A stretch of 64,000 bases of DNA from assembly GCA_903912525.1 (NCBI GenBank), contig CAIWHK010000018.1, positions 90,468 to 154,467 of the forward strand, read 5' to 3'. The DNA is from an uncultured bacterium (GTDB taxonomy: Bacteria; Krumholzibacteriota; Krumholzibacteriia; LZORAL124-64-63). The notes under the pieces were generated by a model. It was not told where the DNA came from. It saw only the letters and a program-made list of their open reading frames with translations, and did not search any database. A program made the position numbers and the translations under genes. Positions 15,400 to 24,062 of this stretch are shown here, piece by piece (position 1 is the first letter of the stretch; the number at the start of each line of letters is the position of its first letter).

Positions 15400-16338
15400 T
15401 CACATCCCCGGCGCAGTACGCTTGTCGGCGATCTGCCGCTCATACCACCACACGAGCAGCGGGGCAGCGATGAACACCGAACTGTAGGTACCGACGATGA
15501 CGCCGAAGCACAGCGTGAAGGCGAAATCCCGGATGACCGGGCCGCCCATGACCCAAAGCATGGTCGAGACCGCGAACGTCGCGGTCGAGGTCAGGATCGT
15601 CCGGCTCAGCGTCTCGTTGATCGACCGATTGACGACCTCACGGTAGCTTTCCTTGCGCCGCAATTTCATGTTCTCGCGGATACGGTCGAACACGACGATG
15701 GTGTCGTTGAGCGAGTATCCGATAATCGTCAGCAGCGCCGCGATGATCTGAAGACTGATCTCGATGTTGAGGACCGAGAACACGCCGAGCGTCAGGATCA
15801 CGTCGTGGGTCAGCGCGAGAATCGCCGCCATGCCGTAACGGAACACGAAGCGAACCCAGATGTAGATGGAAATGAGCACCAGGCCGGCGATGATCGAGTT
15901 GAACGCCGCCGTCCGCAACTCCGCACCGATCTTGGGGCCCACCGTCTCGACCCGCCGCATCTCGACCTGCGAAGTGGGGAAGCCGGCCTTGAGGTCGTTG
16001 ACCAGCTTCTGGGCCACTGAACCGGTGCTGCCGTTGGCGACGGACTGCGCGCCTTCCGCGAGGGGCAGGTTGATCATGAACTCGTCCGTGGCGCCGAATT
16101 CAGTCACCTGCACGCCGCCGTAACCGCGGTTCGCGACCTCCTGGCGGATCGCGTTGATCGCGGGCGCCGGTGTGACCTTCACCTGCACCATGGTGCCGCC
16201 GGTGAAATCGACGCTCTGCCGGAACCCGCCCTTGGCGAGGACAAGCAGCAGGCTGGCCACGCACAGGGTGCCGGAGATGATGAAGGCGATCTTCATGGCT
16301 CCGGTGAAGTTGTAGTTGGCGTTCTTGAAGAATTCCAT
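15400..16338 (-). CDS. secF: Protein translocase subunit SecF
   Basis: A 312-aa inner-membrane protein that works with SecD to pull preproteins through SecYEG using the proton gradient. It opens with a short cytoplasmic tail and a first membrane helix (IAFIISGTLCVASLLLVLA), then the SecF hallmark VDFTGGTMVQV (about residues 43-53). A periplasmic domain follows and then five membrane helices, including IIAALLTIIGYSLNDTIVVFDRIREN (about 205-230), the most conserved SecD/SecF segment. It ends with YERQIADKRT. Full length for the family. It lies 75 bases after secD and is followed by a terminator, so the two form an operon. Confidence 0.97.
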   Translation of the reverse strand: MEFFKNANYNFTGAMKIAFIISGTLCVASLLLVLAKGGFRQSVDFTGGTMVQVKVTPAPAINAIRQEVANRGYGGVQVTEFGATDEFMINLPLAEGAQSVANGSTGSVAQKLVNDLKAGFPTSQVEMRRVETVGPKIGAELRTAAFNSIIAGLVLISIYIWVRFVFRYGMAAILALTHDVILTLGVFSVLNIEISLQIIAALLTIIGYSLNDTIVVFDRIRENMKLRRKESYREVVNRSINETLSRTILTSTATFAVSTMLWVMGGPVIRDFAFTLCFGVIVGTYSSVFIAAPLLVWWYERQIADKRTAPGM

Positions 16339-16413
16339 CTCGGACTTGACCTTTCCCGGGTGAAGAGCCCGGCAACTAGCGTGCCTTGCGGCACTACACC
16401 AGCGCGAGTTCCG

Positions 16414-18008
16414 TCAGATGCTCAGCTTCTGCCGATTCGGATTGCGCGTCATGAGCTCCATGATGACGTGGGTCATCACCAGCGCGGTGAACACGCTCGT
16501 CAGGATGCCGATGCACAGCGTGATCGCAAAGCCCTTGATCGGACCGGTCCCGAACCACAGCAGGATGCCACCGGCGATCATCGTCGTCATGTTCGAGTCG
16601 ACGATGGTCCGCGTCGCGATGCTGTAACCGGCTTCCACTGCGGCCCGAACCGATCTGCCCTTCCGCAGCTCTTCACGAATGCGCTCATTGATGAGCACGT
16701 TGGCGTCCACCGCCATGCCGACCGTCAAGGCGACACCCGCAAGGCCGGGCAGCGTCAGCACCAGGTCGAATTGCGCCAGTACTGCCAGAAGCAGGATGAC
16801 GTTGGCGCCCAGTGCGATCACCGCGACGATTCCGGTCAGGCGGTAGACGAAGACGATGAAGATGACGACGAAGAGGCCACCCCACAGCGAGGCGGAAACG
16901 CCCATGCGGATCGAATCGGAACCGAGGCTCGGACCGACCGTGCGTTCTCCGCGATGGTGATCGACGTCGGCAGCGCGCCCGCGCGCAGCAGGAGCGCAAG
17001 GTCGGTCGCCTCTGCATTGGCGAAGTTGCCGCTGATGGTGCCCGTTCCGGCAATGCGCGACTGGATGACCGGGGCCGAAGAGATGCGGCCGTCCAGCGAG
17101 ATGGCCAGGTAGCGACCGACGTTTTCGCCGGTCAGGCGCGCGAATTCGCGGGCGCCGCGGCTGTTCAGGCTGAAATTGACCTGCCACATGCCAGGGCGCT
17201 CGTTGTCGGCGCTGGCCTGCGCTTCGGTCAACTGGTCACCGCTGACGGAAGCCGCCCCATCCACCAGGTAGAGAGGGCGCAACTTGCGCGAACCGACGGT
17301 CATGGGTTCCATGCCCAACTGGAACTCGACACCGCGCAGCCGCGCCGCCGTGCGCGGATCCTCGAGCATGGCCGACATGCGTTCCACGTCCTGCTCGTCG
17401 ACGAAGATCGGCGTGCTCGAGACGCCGGGCTGCGTCACCAGCAGGCCCGAGAACGGGAGGTTCGCCAGCTGGTCGCCCATCAACGAGGTGTCTGCCGCGG
17501 CGGCGAGGGGATTGTCGCCCATGAAGGCCTGATCCAGCCGCGCCAGCGCATCGGTCAGTTCCTCGGGCTGCCGCACGAGGCGGAACTCGAGCTTGGCCGT
17601 CTTGCCCAGAAGTGCCTTGGCGCGCTCGGGGTCCTGCAGGCCCGGCAGCTTGACGACGATGCGGTTGCTGCCGAACGTGGTGATCTCCGGCTCGGAGACG
17701 CCGAACTTGTCGATGCGGTTGGTCAGGATCTCCTTGACCCTTTTCAGGGAATCGGCAGCCTGGCCCGGGTCCATCCCGGTCTGGTCGACTTCCAGCACGA
17801 TGTACATGCCGCCCTTGAGGTCGAGTCCGCGGCGGATGGCCTTGGCATCGATCTTCTCGATCTGCGCCATGCGCGTCGGGTTGGCCTTGGCGGCATCCCT
17901 GTCGGCTTGCGAAATCGAAAGAGCCTGGAAAGTCGGATACAGGCCGTAGATCGCCAGCAGAAGGACGACCACACACAGTCCTGCCCGCAGCTGCAGGGAA
18001 CGGTTCAT
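16414..18008 (-). CDS. secD: Protein translocase subunit SecD (frameshifted)
   Basis: SecD is the partner of SecF in protein export. The first frame (from ATG 18008, with GGGGAG upstream) has the N-terminal helix, the RRGLDLKGGMYIVLEV motif (about residues 60-75), and the periplasmic P1 domain up to ITIAEN near residue 353. A second frame then continues with ERTVGPSLGSDSIRMG and the membrane domain, including LTVGMAVDANVLINERIREEL, to the stop at 16414. The family reads ITIVEERTVGPSLG across this point, so one base is missing near 16947 (TTCTCC where TTCCTCC is expected on the + strand). Restoring it gives an intact protein of about 531 aa. As SecD is normally needed for growth, a sequencing or assembly error is more likely than a true pseudogene. 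Confidence 0.9.
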
Positions 18009-18170
18009 CTTGGCACTCCCCGGACATCAAGCCCAACCGTGTTCACGACAAAAGAAGCACAACAAAAAAAAGCACGCCGTTGTTCGCACGCATCGGCATG
18101 CCTGCCGGCGTGAACGCCACGAACCACAGGGTCCGCGGAACCCGGCCTTGCGCCTTAAATGGCGGTGAAC

Positions 18171-18199
18171 ATGATAGCACAACGGCGGCGGGGAATCCA
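18171..18199 (-). promoter_or_regulatory. Candidate promoter for secDF
   Basis: On the minus strand, TGGATT (18199-18194) and an extended -10, TGC then TATCAT (18176-18171), are 17 bases apart, about 160 bases before the secD start. The -35 is weak. Confidence 0.35.
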
Positions 18200-18215
18200 G
18201 AAATTCAGCCGTGGC

Positions 18216-19331
18216 TCAGACTTCCCTCATCCGGTGCTCCCGCCGGCCCAGTCCCAGGGCCTCGGCCCGGGCCAGGAGCGCCCCCGGCCCCTGGGCATAT
18301 CCGGTCCATTCGGGTAGGGGTGCCCCCAGGCGATCCTCCAGGACAGCGAACGTCGCCGCATCGAGGGCCACGGGGTCCCGGGACGCCAGGATCCCGATAC
18401 CAACGGGAGATGGACGCCGTCGCGCCTTGGCCGCCGTTGTCTGGGTGCCCAGATGAACAAGGAAGTTCAAATAAAGGGCTGCTGCGGCGCCCCCCGCTGC
18501 GACCGGCAAGGCCCGCGATGTGGCCACGGCAGCCTCCGCGACGTCTTCCTGGAATGCCACCAGCCCGCCGGCGTCGTCCGGGGCGATACCCGCCATGAAG
18601 CACACGCCCATGCACTCGCCACAGCCGGTGCAGGCCTGATGGTCGATCGTGGCGCGACCCGCACGGATCACGATGGCGTCGTAGATGCAAACATCCAGAC
18701 AACTTCCGCAGCCGGCGCAAAGCGGAGTGTCAACCTGCGGGCGGATGCCGGCGTGCAGGCGCAGCTTGGCCTGCCGGTCGGCCAACTCCAGCCCGAGGGC
18801 CGCCACCGCCCCGACAACGCCGAGGTGCGGGTGGGCCCGGACGGGATTCAGCAGGATGAGGCTGCCCGCGCCCCGCAGGACGCCGGCCAGGGTATGGCCG
18901 ACCAGGCGACCGCCAGGGACGTCGCCCGCCGCCAAACTCACCGGCCCGGCCGGGTCGTCCCCCACGATGAACGGCAACCCGGCATCGGCCCCGCTGCCGA
19001 ACCCCTTGGCCGCCGCTGCGGCGCGCAGGGCCTCGGCGGTGTCCAGCCCTCGAGTGCCGATGCTGAGGGTCTCGGTCGCCAACGCACCCGGCCCGCGAGA
19101 CGCCCCTCCTGCTGCCGCCAGCGCAGCCTCGCGCGCCCAGGACGGCGCGATGACGGCCGGTCGCGCCGGGGCCCCCAGATGGATCTTGAGCACGCAGGGG
19201 CCTCCCCCGGCGCCGGAGGGATGGGGCGCGGTTGCCTCGAGCAGGCGACGCACGCCCGGCCGCGGGTCTGCCGGCGCCAGTTCGGAGCCCGGCTGCGCGG
19301 GCAACCGCCACAGGAAGACGTCAGCGGCCAT
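18216..19331 (-). CDS. DUF362-type protein with two [4Fe-4S] clusters
   Basis: About 371 aa from ATG 19331 (a GTG at 19340 is an alternative). The N-terminal two thirds match the DUF362 layout: a KIHLG start, a strand near SLILLNPVRAHPHLGVVGAV, then a ferredoxin domain with CAGCGSCLDVC (about residue 215) and CTGCGECMGVC (about residue 245), each binding one [4Fe-4S]. It closes with a second DUF362 part containing GIGILASRDPVALDAATFAVL. DUF362 proteins are cytoplasmic and their substrate is unknown; electron transfer is the only safe statement. It overlaps the end of the upstream polysaccharide-deacetylase-like gene by 11 bases, so the two are co-transcribed. Confidence 0.8.
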   Translation of the reverse strand: MAADVFLWRLPAQPGSELAPADPRPGVRRLLEATAPHPSGAGGGPCVLKIHLGAPARPAVIAPSWAREAALAAAGGASRGPGALATETLSIGTRGLDTAEALRAAAAAKGFGSGADAGLPFIVGDDPAGPVSLAAGDVPGGRLVGHTLAGVLRGAGSLILLNPVRAHPHLGVVGAVAALGLELADRQAKLRLHAGIRPQVDTPLCAGCGSCLDVCIYDAIVIRAGRATIDHQACTGCGECMGVCFMAGIAPDDAGGLVAFQEDVAEAAVATSRALPVAAGGAAAALYLNFLVHLGTQTTAAKARRRPSPVGIGILASRDPVALDAATFAVLEDRLGAPLPEWTGYAQGPGALLARAEALGLGRREHRMREV

Positions 19332-20367
19332 CGGCCACACCTCCGCCGCCGGGAGCTCCGGGCGCCGTGTACGCCATCAACTCGGACACCGTGACGAAAC
19401 GGACGCCCTCGGCCTCGTAGCGCCCGAGTTCGCGCGCGAGCACGTCCGCGGTCGCGACATACGGGTGGGCGATGCCGACAGCGGCGCCGTGAAGGCGCGC
19501 CCAGGCCACCAGCGTGGCCAGGTTCGCCGCGATGGCGTCCTCGCTGCTGCGGTCGGCGTCCAGGAAGATGCGGTTGCGCAGGGCCGGCACCCCGGCGCGC
19601 TGCGCCGCGCCGAATGCGATCGACGCGGGCGACGTCAGGCTGTCGACGAAAAACAGGTGCCGTCGGGCCAGAAGACCCATGAATACGGCCATCAGCGCCG
19701 AGTCGGCGGTGGCGGCGCTACCCATGTGGTTGTTCACGCCGCGCGCGCCCGGCACCGTCGCCAGCGACCGGGCCAGGCGCCGTTCCACCTCGGCGGCGTC
19801 CATGCCGGGCTCCAGAACCGGTTCGCCGGGGTTGCTCTCCGGGAAATCCACCGGGAGCATCGGCATGTGCAGGAGGATCTCGCGCCGGGCCGTGGCCGGG
19901 ACCGGGCGTGCGAGCGGGGCCGCCACGCCGCCAGTGACTGTCGAAACGCCGGGTGCGTCACCCGGCAGGTCGAGGTCGGTCGCCAGCGCAGCGATCTCCC
20001 GCGAATGCGGCAGGCACGGCAGGACCGCCAGGGTCAGGGGCTGCGGCAGCGTCAGGATCACGGCCTGCGGCCCGGTGCGGGCCTGGCCCCAGTCATCGAC
20101 GATGATCGCCACCAGCGGAACACCACCGGTGGCACGGGCGTCGCCGGCCAGGCTGCCGACGAGCGCCGCCACGGGCCCGGCCGGATCCACCGAGTGCGGT
20201 TCTTCCGCTGTGGCCGCGATATTGCGCCTTGTGGCGTCGTCATCCGCCCGGCAGCCGGCCAGCCCCACGAGCGCGACAAGGGCCACCCATGCCGCCACGC
20301 GCGTCGACGACGCCCCGACGTGATGGTGCCCGGCGCGGGCAGGTCGACAGCGGAGGAAGGGTTTCAC
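19321..20367 (-). CDS. Divergent polysaccharide deacetylase lipoprotein (YibQ-like)
   Basis: About 348 aa from GTG 20367, chosen because GGAG lies 8 bases upstream and the product then begins with an export signal ending in the lipobox GLAGC; the open frame extends further but crosses a tandem repeat. The body follows the divergent polysaccharide deacetylase family (PF04748): VAIIVDDWG near residue 85, LTLAVLPCLPHSREIA, EILLHMPMLPVDFPE, GVNNHMGSAATAD, LFFVDSLTSP, RNRIFLDAD and VGIAHPY. These are the strand ends of a TIM-barrel-like fold with the Asp/His cluster of NodB-type deacetylases only partly kept. A cell-envelope role is expected; the substrate is unknown. Confidence 0.85.
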   Translation of the reverse strand: MKPFLRCRPARAGHHHVGASSTRVAAWVALVALVGLAGCRADDDATRRNIAATAEEPHSVDPAGPVAALVGSLAGDARATGGVPLVAIIVDDWGQARTGPQAVILTLPQPLTLAVLPCLPHSREIAALATDLDLPGDAPGVSTVTGGVAAPLARPVPATARREILLHMPMLPVDFPESNPGEPVLEPGMDAAEVERRLARSLATVPGARGVNNHMGSAATADSALMAVFMGLLARRHLFFVDSLTSPASIAFGAAQRAGVPALRNRIFLDADRSSEDAIAANLATLVAWARLHGAAVGIAHPYVATADVLARELGRYEAEGVRFVTVSELMAYTAPGAPGGGGVADGR

Positions 20368-20468
20368 GGCGCTCTCCAGGCGGGACAGGCATGGCGAAGG
20401 ACCGCGGCATACTAAGCCACGCCGGGCCGGCTGGCCAGCACGCGACTCAGACAGGATCCGTGGCGGGC

Positions 20469-20536
20469 CCGGCAAGACAACGGACCCGGCAAGACAACGG
20501 ACCCAGCAAGACAACGGACCCAGCAAGACAACGGGC
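20469..20536. repeat. Four tandem 17-bp repeats
   Basis: The unit CCGGCAAGACAACGGAC occurs four times without gaps, with A for G at position 3 in the last two copies and a G for A near the end of the fourth. It lies between the deacetylase-like gene and a hairpin, outside any supported gene. Slippage-prone minisatellite. Confidence 0.9.
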
Positions 20537-20560
20537 CCGGCGGCAACGGCCACCGGGCCC
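20533..20560. terminator. Terminator-like hairpin
   Basis: GGGCCCGG (20533-20540) pairs with CCGGGCCC (20553-20560), with further pairing inside. On the + strand it is followed by TGTTCTTTT, on the minus strand by GTTGTCTTG. It likely ends the minus-strand lipoprotein transcript that stops at 20618, possibly acting in both directions. Confidence 0.55.
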
Positions 20561-20617
20561 TGTTCTTTTCCACCGGCAACCCCGGTCGCGACCGGGTCAG
20601 GTGCTACTGGACCACAG

Positions 20618-21259
20618 CTACTGGGCCAACGCGACCTTGGCCGGAGGATCGTCCGTCAAGTCAGCCTGTCCGCGCATCCGGAAGTACGGCTTGACCACGC
20701 CATTGACCAGCGAGTCACGCGACGTCACGTAGAACCGGATATTGCCGGTGACCTTCAGCGTCGAATAGTTCTGCCCGCGGTCGAACAGGAACTGCACCGA
20801 GTACAAGGCATTGCGCGCGTTCGGAATCTGGTCGTTGGCCGGCGACGTCGCCCACACCCCGACGCGCTGGAACGTCTGGAACTGGATGGTCTGCACGGCG
20901 GCCACCAGGTCGCCGTCCGGGTCGGTCACGTCCTGCTTGGAGAACATGCGGTCGTGGATGCGCAGTTCCTCTTCCAGGTCGAGCGTCTCGCCCACGTCCG
21001 GGAACGTGTTGCGGGTGCTCTGCTGCAGGATCGTCACGTAATCCGGGTGCAGCATCTTACGGAACTCGTCGATGTCCATCGTCTCGTAGATGTACTGGAA
21101 GTTGGCCATCAACTTGTCTTCGGAGTCCGGAAACTGGATCGTCGGGTCCACGTTGCAGTCCGTGCAGGGCGGGACCGGATCGGGCGAGAAGATGCAACCG
21201 CCCGCGGCCGCCAGCAACAGGATCAGGGTCACGAGACCCAACTTGTTTGTTCTCAACAT
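20618..21259 (-). CDS. Lipoprotein of unknown function, NTF2-like
   Basis: A 213-aa lipoprotein with a strong ribosome site (GGAGGACAAC before ATG 21259). The signal LGLVTLILLLAAAGGC puts the acylated Cys at about residue 22. The mature part begins with a Pro/Cys-rich linker containing CTDC, then a helical segment DKLMANFQYIYETMDIDEFRKML followed by several strands, the order seen in NTF2/SnoaL-like domains. No catalytic signature is recognised. It is the last of three neighbouring envelope genes (barrel, lipoprotein, lipoprotein) at the end of the rsmA operon and probably works with them at the outer membrane. Confidence 0.6.
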   Translation of the reverse strand: MLRTNKLGLVTLILLLAAAGGCIFSPDPVPPCTDCNVDPTIQFPDSEDKLMANFQYIYETMDIDEFRKMLHPDYVTILQQSTRNTFPDVGETLDLEEELRIHDRMFSKQDVTDPDGDLVAAVQTIQFQTFQRVGVWATSPANDQIPNARNALYSVQFLFDRGQNYSTLKVTGNIRFYVTSRDSLVNGVVKPYFRMRGQADLTDDPPAKVALAQ

Positions 21260-21352
21260 GTTGTCCTCCGCGTGGCCAGGGCTCCCCGGGGTGACAGGGA
21301 TGCGATGGAAAAGGAAGCCTGCGTTTGCCTTCGGGGTCCATCCCCCGATTTT

Positions 21353-21380
21353 ACCATATTGACAGATTATTTGCTAGCAA
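21353..21380 (-). promoter_or_regulatory. Candidate promoter between the two lipoprotein genes
   Basis: On the minus strand TTGCTA (21380-21375), 16 bases and TATGGT (21358-21353) lie in a locally AT-rich stretch overlapping the end of the upstream lipoprotein gene. Confidence 0.3.
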
Positions 21381-22005
21381 AACTTCCCCGCAACACCCCC
21401 AAGGTTGACAGAAGCTGGCCCGAACCGGGATCGCTCTCACCCTGCCGGTCGTGCCACTCGCTAATATACCAAAAGTTTCCCTCCAGCGTAAACTTGATAT
21501 CGGCCAATCCGCGATAACGGATCGTCGACGGCGGGTTCACGCTGGTCACCGTCACGTCGTAAATGACGTCCTCCCACAGCGATTCGCTGCCCGATGACGG
21601 CGGGACCACGAATTCCAGATTCCTCATCTGGGCCACGATCGTGACCTGCGAATTGTAGAGCCCGTTGATGAACGCAAGCTCGCGTTCGCGGTTCCAGCTC
21701 GCGAACACGCCGGGGAACTGGTTCTCGGTCGCCGAATCAGGTTCATAGAGGAACGACGACGAACTGATGGCGCCCTCCCACCCGGGCGTGTGCGTGGCGT
21801 TGAGCGAGGTCTCGAGGTTGTCCCACGTGTTCACCGGCTCGTTCTGCGCAAGATAGCGCACGATGTCGCCGGTCTCCGGTGGTTCGGCATCCCGCGGCGC
21901 GAACAGGCAACCGCCCGCCGAAAGACAGACCAGGACGCAGGCCAGCAGTGGCGCCCCTCGACGCGCCGCGCCGCGCAGCCGGCTCAGAACATCCACTTGA
22001 ACCAT
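21367..22005 (-). CDS. Lipoprotein of unknown function
   Basis: A 212-aa lipoprotein; the lipobox LSAGGC places the acylated Cys at about residue 33. The mature part has alternating helices and strands, with NTWDNLETSLNATHTPGWEGAI followed by strands such as NSQVTIVAQMRNLEFVV and RYRGLADIKFTLEGNFWYISEW. Its overall plan and its ending strand order resemble the next lipoprotein downstream, so the pair may be diverged paralogues; this is a visual impression. The start overlaps the preceding barrel gene by 22 bases, which implies translational coupling with it. Function unknown. Confidence 0.6.
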   Translation of the reverse strand: MVQVDVLSRLRGAARRGAPLLACVLVCLSAGGCLFAPRDAEPPETGDIVRYLAQNEPVNTWDNLETSLNATHTPGWEGAISSSSFLYEPDSATENQFPGVFASWNRERELAFINGLYNSQVTIVAQMRNLEFVVPPSSGSESLWEDVIYDVTVTSVNPPSTIRYRGLADIKFTLEGNFWYISEWHDRQGESDPGSGQLLSTLGVLRGSFASK

Positions 22006-24062
22006 ACGTCAGCCTCCCAGAAATCCGCGCTGCTGGCGGTCACGCTCGGACCGTAGGCGTTGATCTTCTTGATCATGGCCGAAACTTCGAAATCCTGCTT
22101 CGCGCCCAGGGTCCGGTCGACGCGCGTGCCGATCACGAGTTCGCCCGAATCGGTGCGAGACGCCGTGGTGCTGCGGCCGAGCGACGTCTTGTCGTCGCGC
22201 GTGCGGTACGTGCCGCATTCGAACGAGACGCCCGGCGCGACGGTGTAGGTCATGTCGAGGCGGATCTTCGCGATGTCCTGCTCGAGATCCCGGTGATAGA
22301 AGGCGCTGCCGGCCGCATCCTCGAGGGACTTCGTGGCGTTGAAGCGGCGGTTGAAGTCGTGGCGGATGGTGATCCGCAGGCGCTGGTTCGGCACCAGCAA
22401 CACCTTGGTCACCAGATCGCCGCGCTTGTTGTAGTCGTCCTTGCGCGTGACCGTCGGCAGGTACGAGTACAGGTAGTCGGTGTACTGGATGTACAGGCGG
22501 TAATTCTGGTCGAACGTGATCCACGGGGTCACGTTCCACGAGAATCCCGGCACCAGTTCGTAGGAATCCTTGAGGTTGTTGTTCGACGAACTGCTGCCCC
22601 GGATCGAGATGTCCTGCGTTTGCCGGTAGCTGAAGACCATGTTCGTGCGGAATTTCCCGGCCCACGCGCGTTCGACCTTGCCGGCGAAGTCGATCTGCAG
22701 GCGATCCTTGTCGTTCTCGTTGAAGCGGTTCTCGGCCACGTCCTGCGTGAGTTCCTCGTGGTACTGCAGGTTCATCCGCGTGGCCTTGAACAGTGTCCGG
22801 TACCAGTTGAGCTGGAACTCGCGGCGCCGCACGTACTGGCGACCGCGGCTGGCCGTGGCGGCCTTGATGCGCTGGTCGTCCCAGCTTTCGCCGACCCTGG
22901 CGTAGGCCACCAGCGAATCGCGCCCGGCGTCGAAGGACAACGTCATGTCGGCGCTGTCCTGCGCGCGCTGCTTGAGGCCGGCGACTCCCGTCGCCAGTTT
23001 CTGGTCGTCGGTCGTGTGGCCGGCCTTCACCTCGCCGCCGAGGCGGCCGAGCTTGAACCGGTGCGCGAAGTCGAGGCTCACGGCATCGCGCGTCTCAAGT
23101 TCGGTGACGACCTTGTCGGCTTCATCCAGGCCGACGGTATCCACCAGGCCGTTCGCGTTGCGGCGGAACTCGAGGTACTTCTTGGCGAAGCTGCTGCGCG
23201 TCATCGCCACGAAGCCGGTGCCGACCCCGCGATTGAAGTAGACGCCGACACCGAGGCTGTCGCCGTGCGCCGACGACGGACTGGTGGACCCGGCCAGCTC
23301 GCGCGTGCCCCCGGTCGCGGTGCCCGACAGGCGGCCGGCCACGACGACGCCCGGAGACAGGGCCCAGCCGCTCTGCAGGCCGCCCTGCGTCGTGCCCTCG
23401 CTGAACTTGCTGCGCTGGTTCTGGTTCAGGCCGGTCTGGTCGTTGAAGTTCGCGCCCAGCCGCACCGAGTTGACCAGGCCCAGCGCCTGGAACTTCTGCT
23501 GCGACGACGTCAGGTTGACGAGCTTGTTGTCCATCTTGAACAGGTTGGCGTAGCCGGCGGTGTTGGTCGTGCGGTCCTCGCTCCAGTTCCAGCTGCCGTC
23601 GATGACCGTCACCAGCGGCAGCTGCTTGCCGAAGCTGTACCTGAGCCCGCCCTTGCGGCTGTCGACGGTCTTCTGCTGCTTGCGGTAGTTGTCCCAGGAC
23701 CATTCGAGGCTGGAGACGGCCTGGGCCGAGGACCGGAACAACCCGGTGGTCGTCAGCGTGCCGTACATCGAGTACTTCTGGACGTTCGCCTGCAGGCCCA
23801 CTTTCGGCTCGCGGGTCATCCCCAGGTAGAACCGCCCGTCGTCGGGACCGAATTGGCCCGCCGCGGCCGCCGCCCCGGCCTCGGCCAGCGGGGAGGTGGT
23901 GGCCGTGGAATCTTCCGGCGCGTCGCCCTCGTCCTGCGCGCGGACCAGCGCCGGCGCGACCGCCAGCAGCAGCAGGACCAGCACCGACGCCACCGGCACA
24001 CAGCGCGCGGCGCCATCGCGTCCCGGCAGGCAGGGGCTTCGCATCCACGCAGCAACGCGCAT
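21984..24062 (-). CDS. Outer-membrane beta-barrel protein of unknown function
   Basis: About 692 aa from ATG 24062, which overlaps the rsmA stop by one base. A signal peptide (hydrophobic VASVLVLLLLAVAPALVRA) is followed by a low-complexity Asp/Ala linker and then many amphipathic strands, for example LVNSVRLGANFNDQTGLNQN, MNLQYHEELTQDV and DLEQDIAKIRLDMTYTV, ending in DVWFKWMF with a terminal Phe. This is the pattern of a large outer-membrane barrel, perhaps 26 or more strands. There is no plug domain or TonB box evident. Two coupled lipoprotein genes follow. No transport substrate can be named. Confidence 0.7.
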   Translation of the reverse strand: MRVAAWMRSPCLPGRDGAARCVPVASVLVLLLLAVAPALVRAQDEGDAPEDSTATTSPLAEAGAAAAAGQFGPDDGRFYLGMTREPKVGLQANVQKYSMYGTLTTTGLFRSSAQAVSSLEWSWDNYRKQQKTVDSRKGGLRYSFGKQLPLVTVIDGSWNWSEDRTTNTAGYANLFKMDNKLVNLTSSQQKFQALGLVNSVRLGANFNDQTGLNQNQRSKFSEGTTQGGLQSGWALSPGVVVAGRLSGTATGGTRELAGSTSPSSAHGDSLGVGVYFNRGVGTGFVAMTRSSFAKKYLEFRRNANGLVDTVGLDEADKVVTELETRDAVSLDFAHRFKLGRLGGEVKAGHTTDDQKLATGVAGLKQRAQDSADMTLSFDAGRDSLVAYARVGESWDDQRIKAATASRGRQYVRRREFQLNWYRTLFKATRMNLQYHEELTQDVAENRFNENDKDRLQIDFAGKVERAWAGKFRTNMVFSYRQTQDISIRGSSSSNNNLKDSYELVPGFSWNVTPWITFDQNYRLYIQYTDYLYSYLPTVTRKDDYNKRGDLVTKVLLVPNQRLRITIRHDFNRRFNATKSLEDAAGSAFYHRDLEQDIAKIRLDMTYTVAPGVSFECGTYRTRDDKTSLGRSTTASRTDSGELVIGTRVDRTLGAKQDFEVSAMIKKINAYGPSVTASSADFWEADVWFKWMF

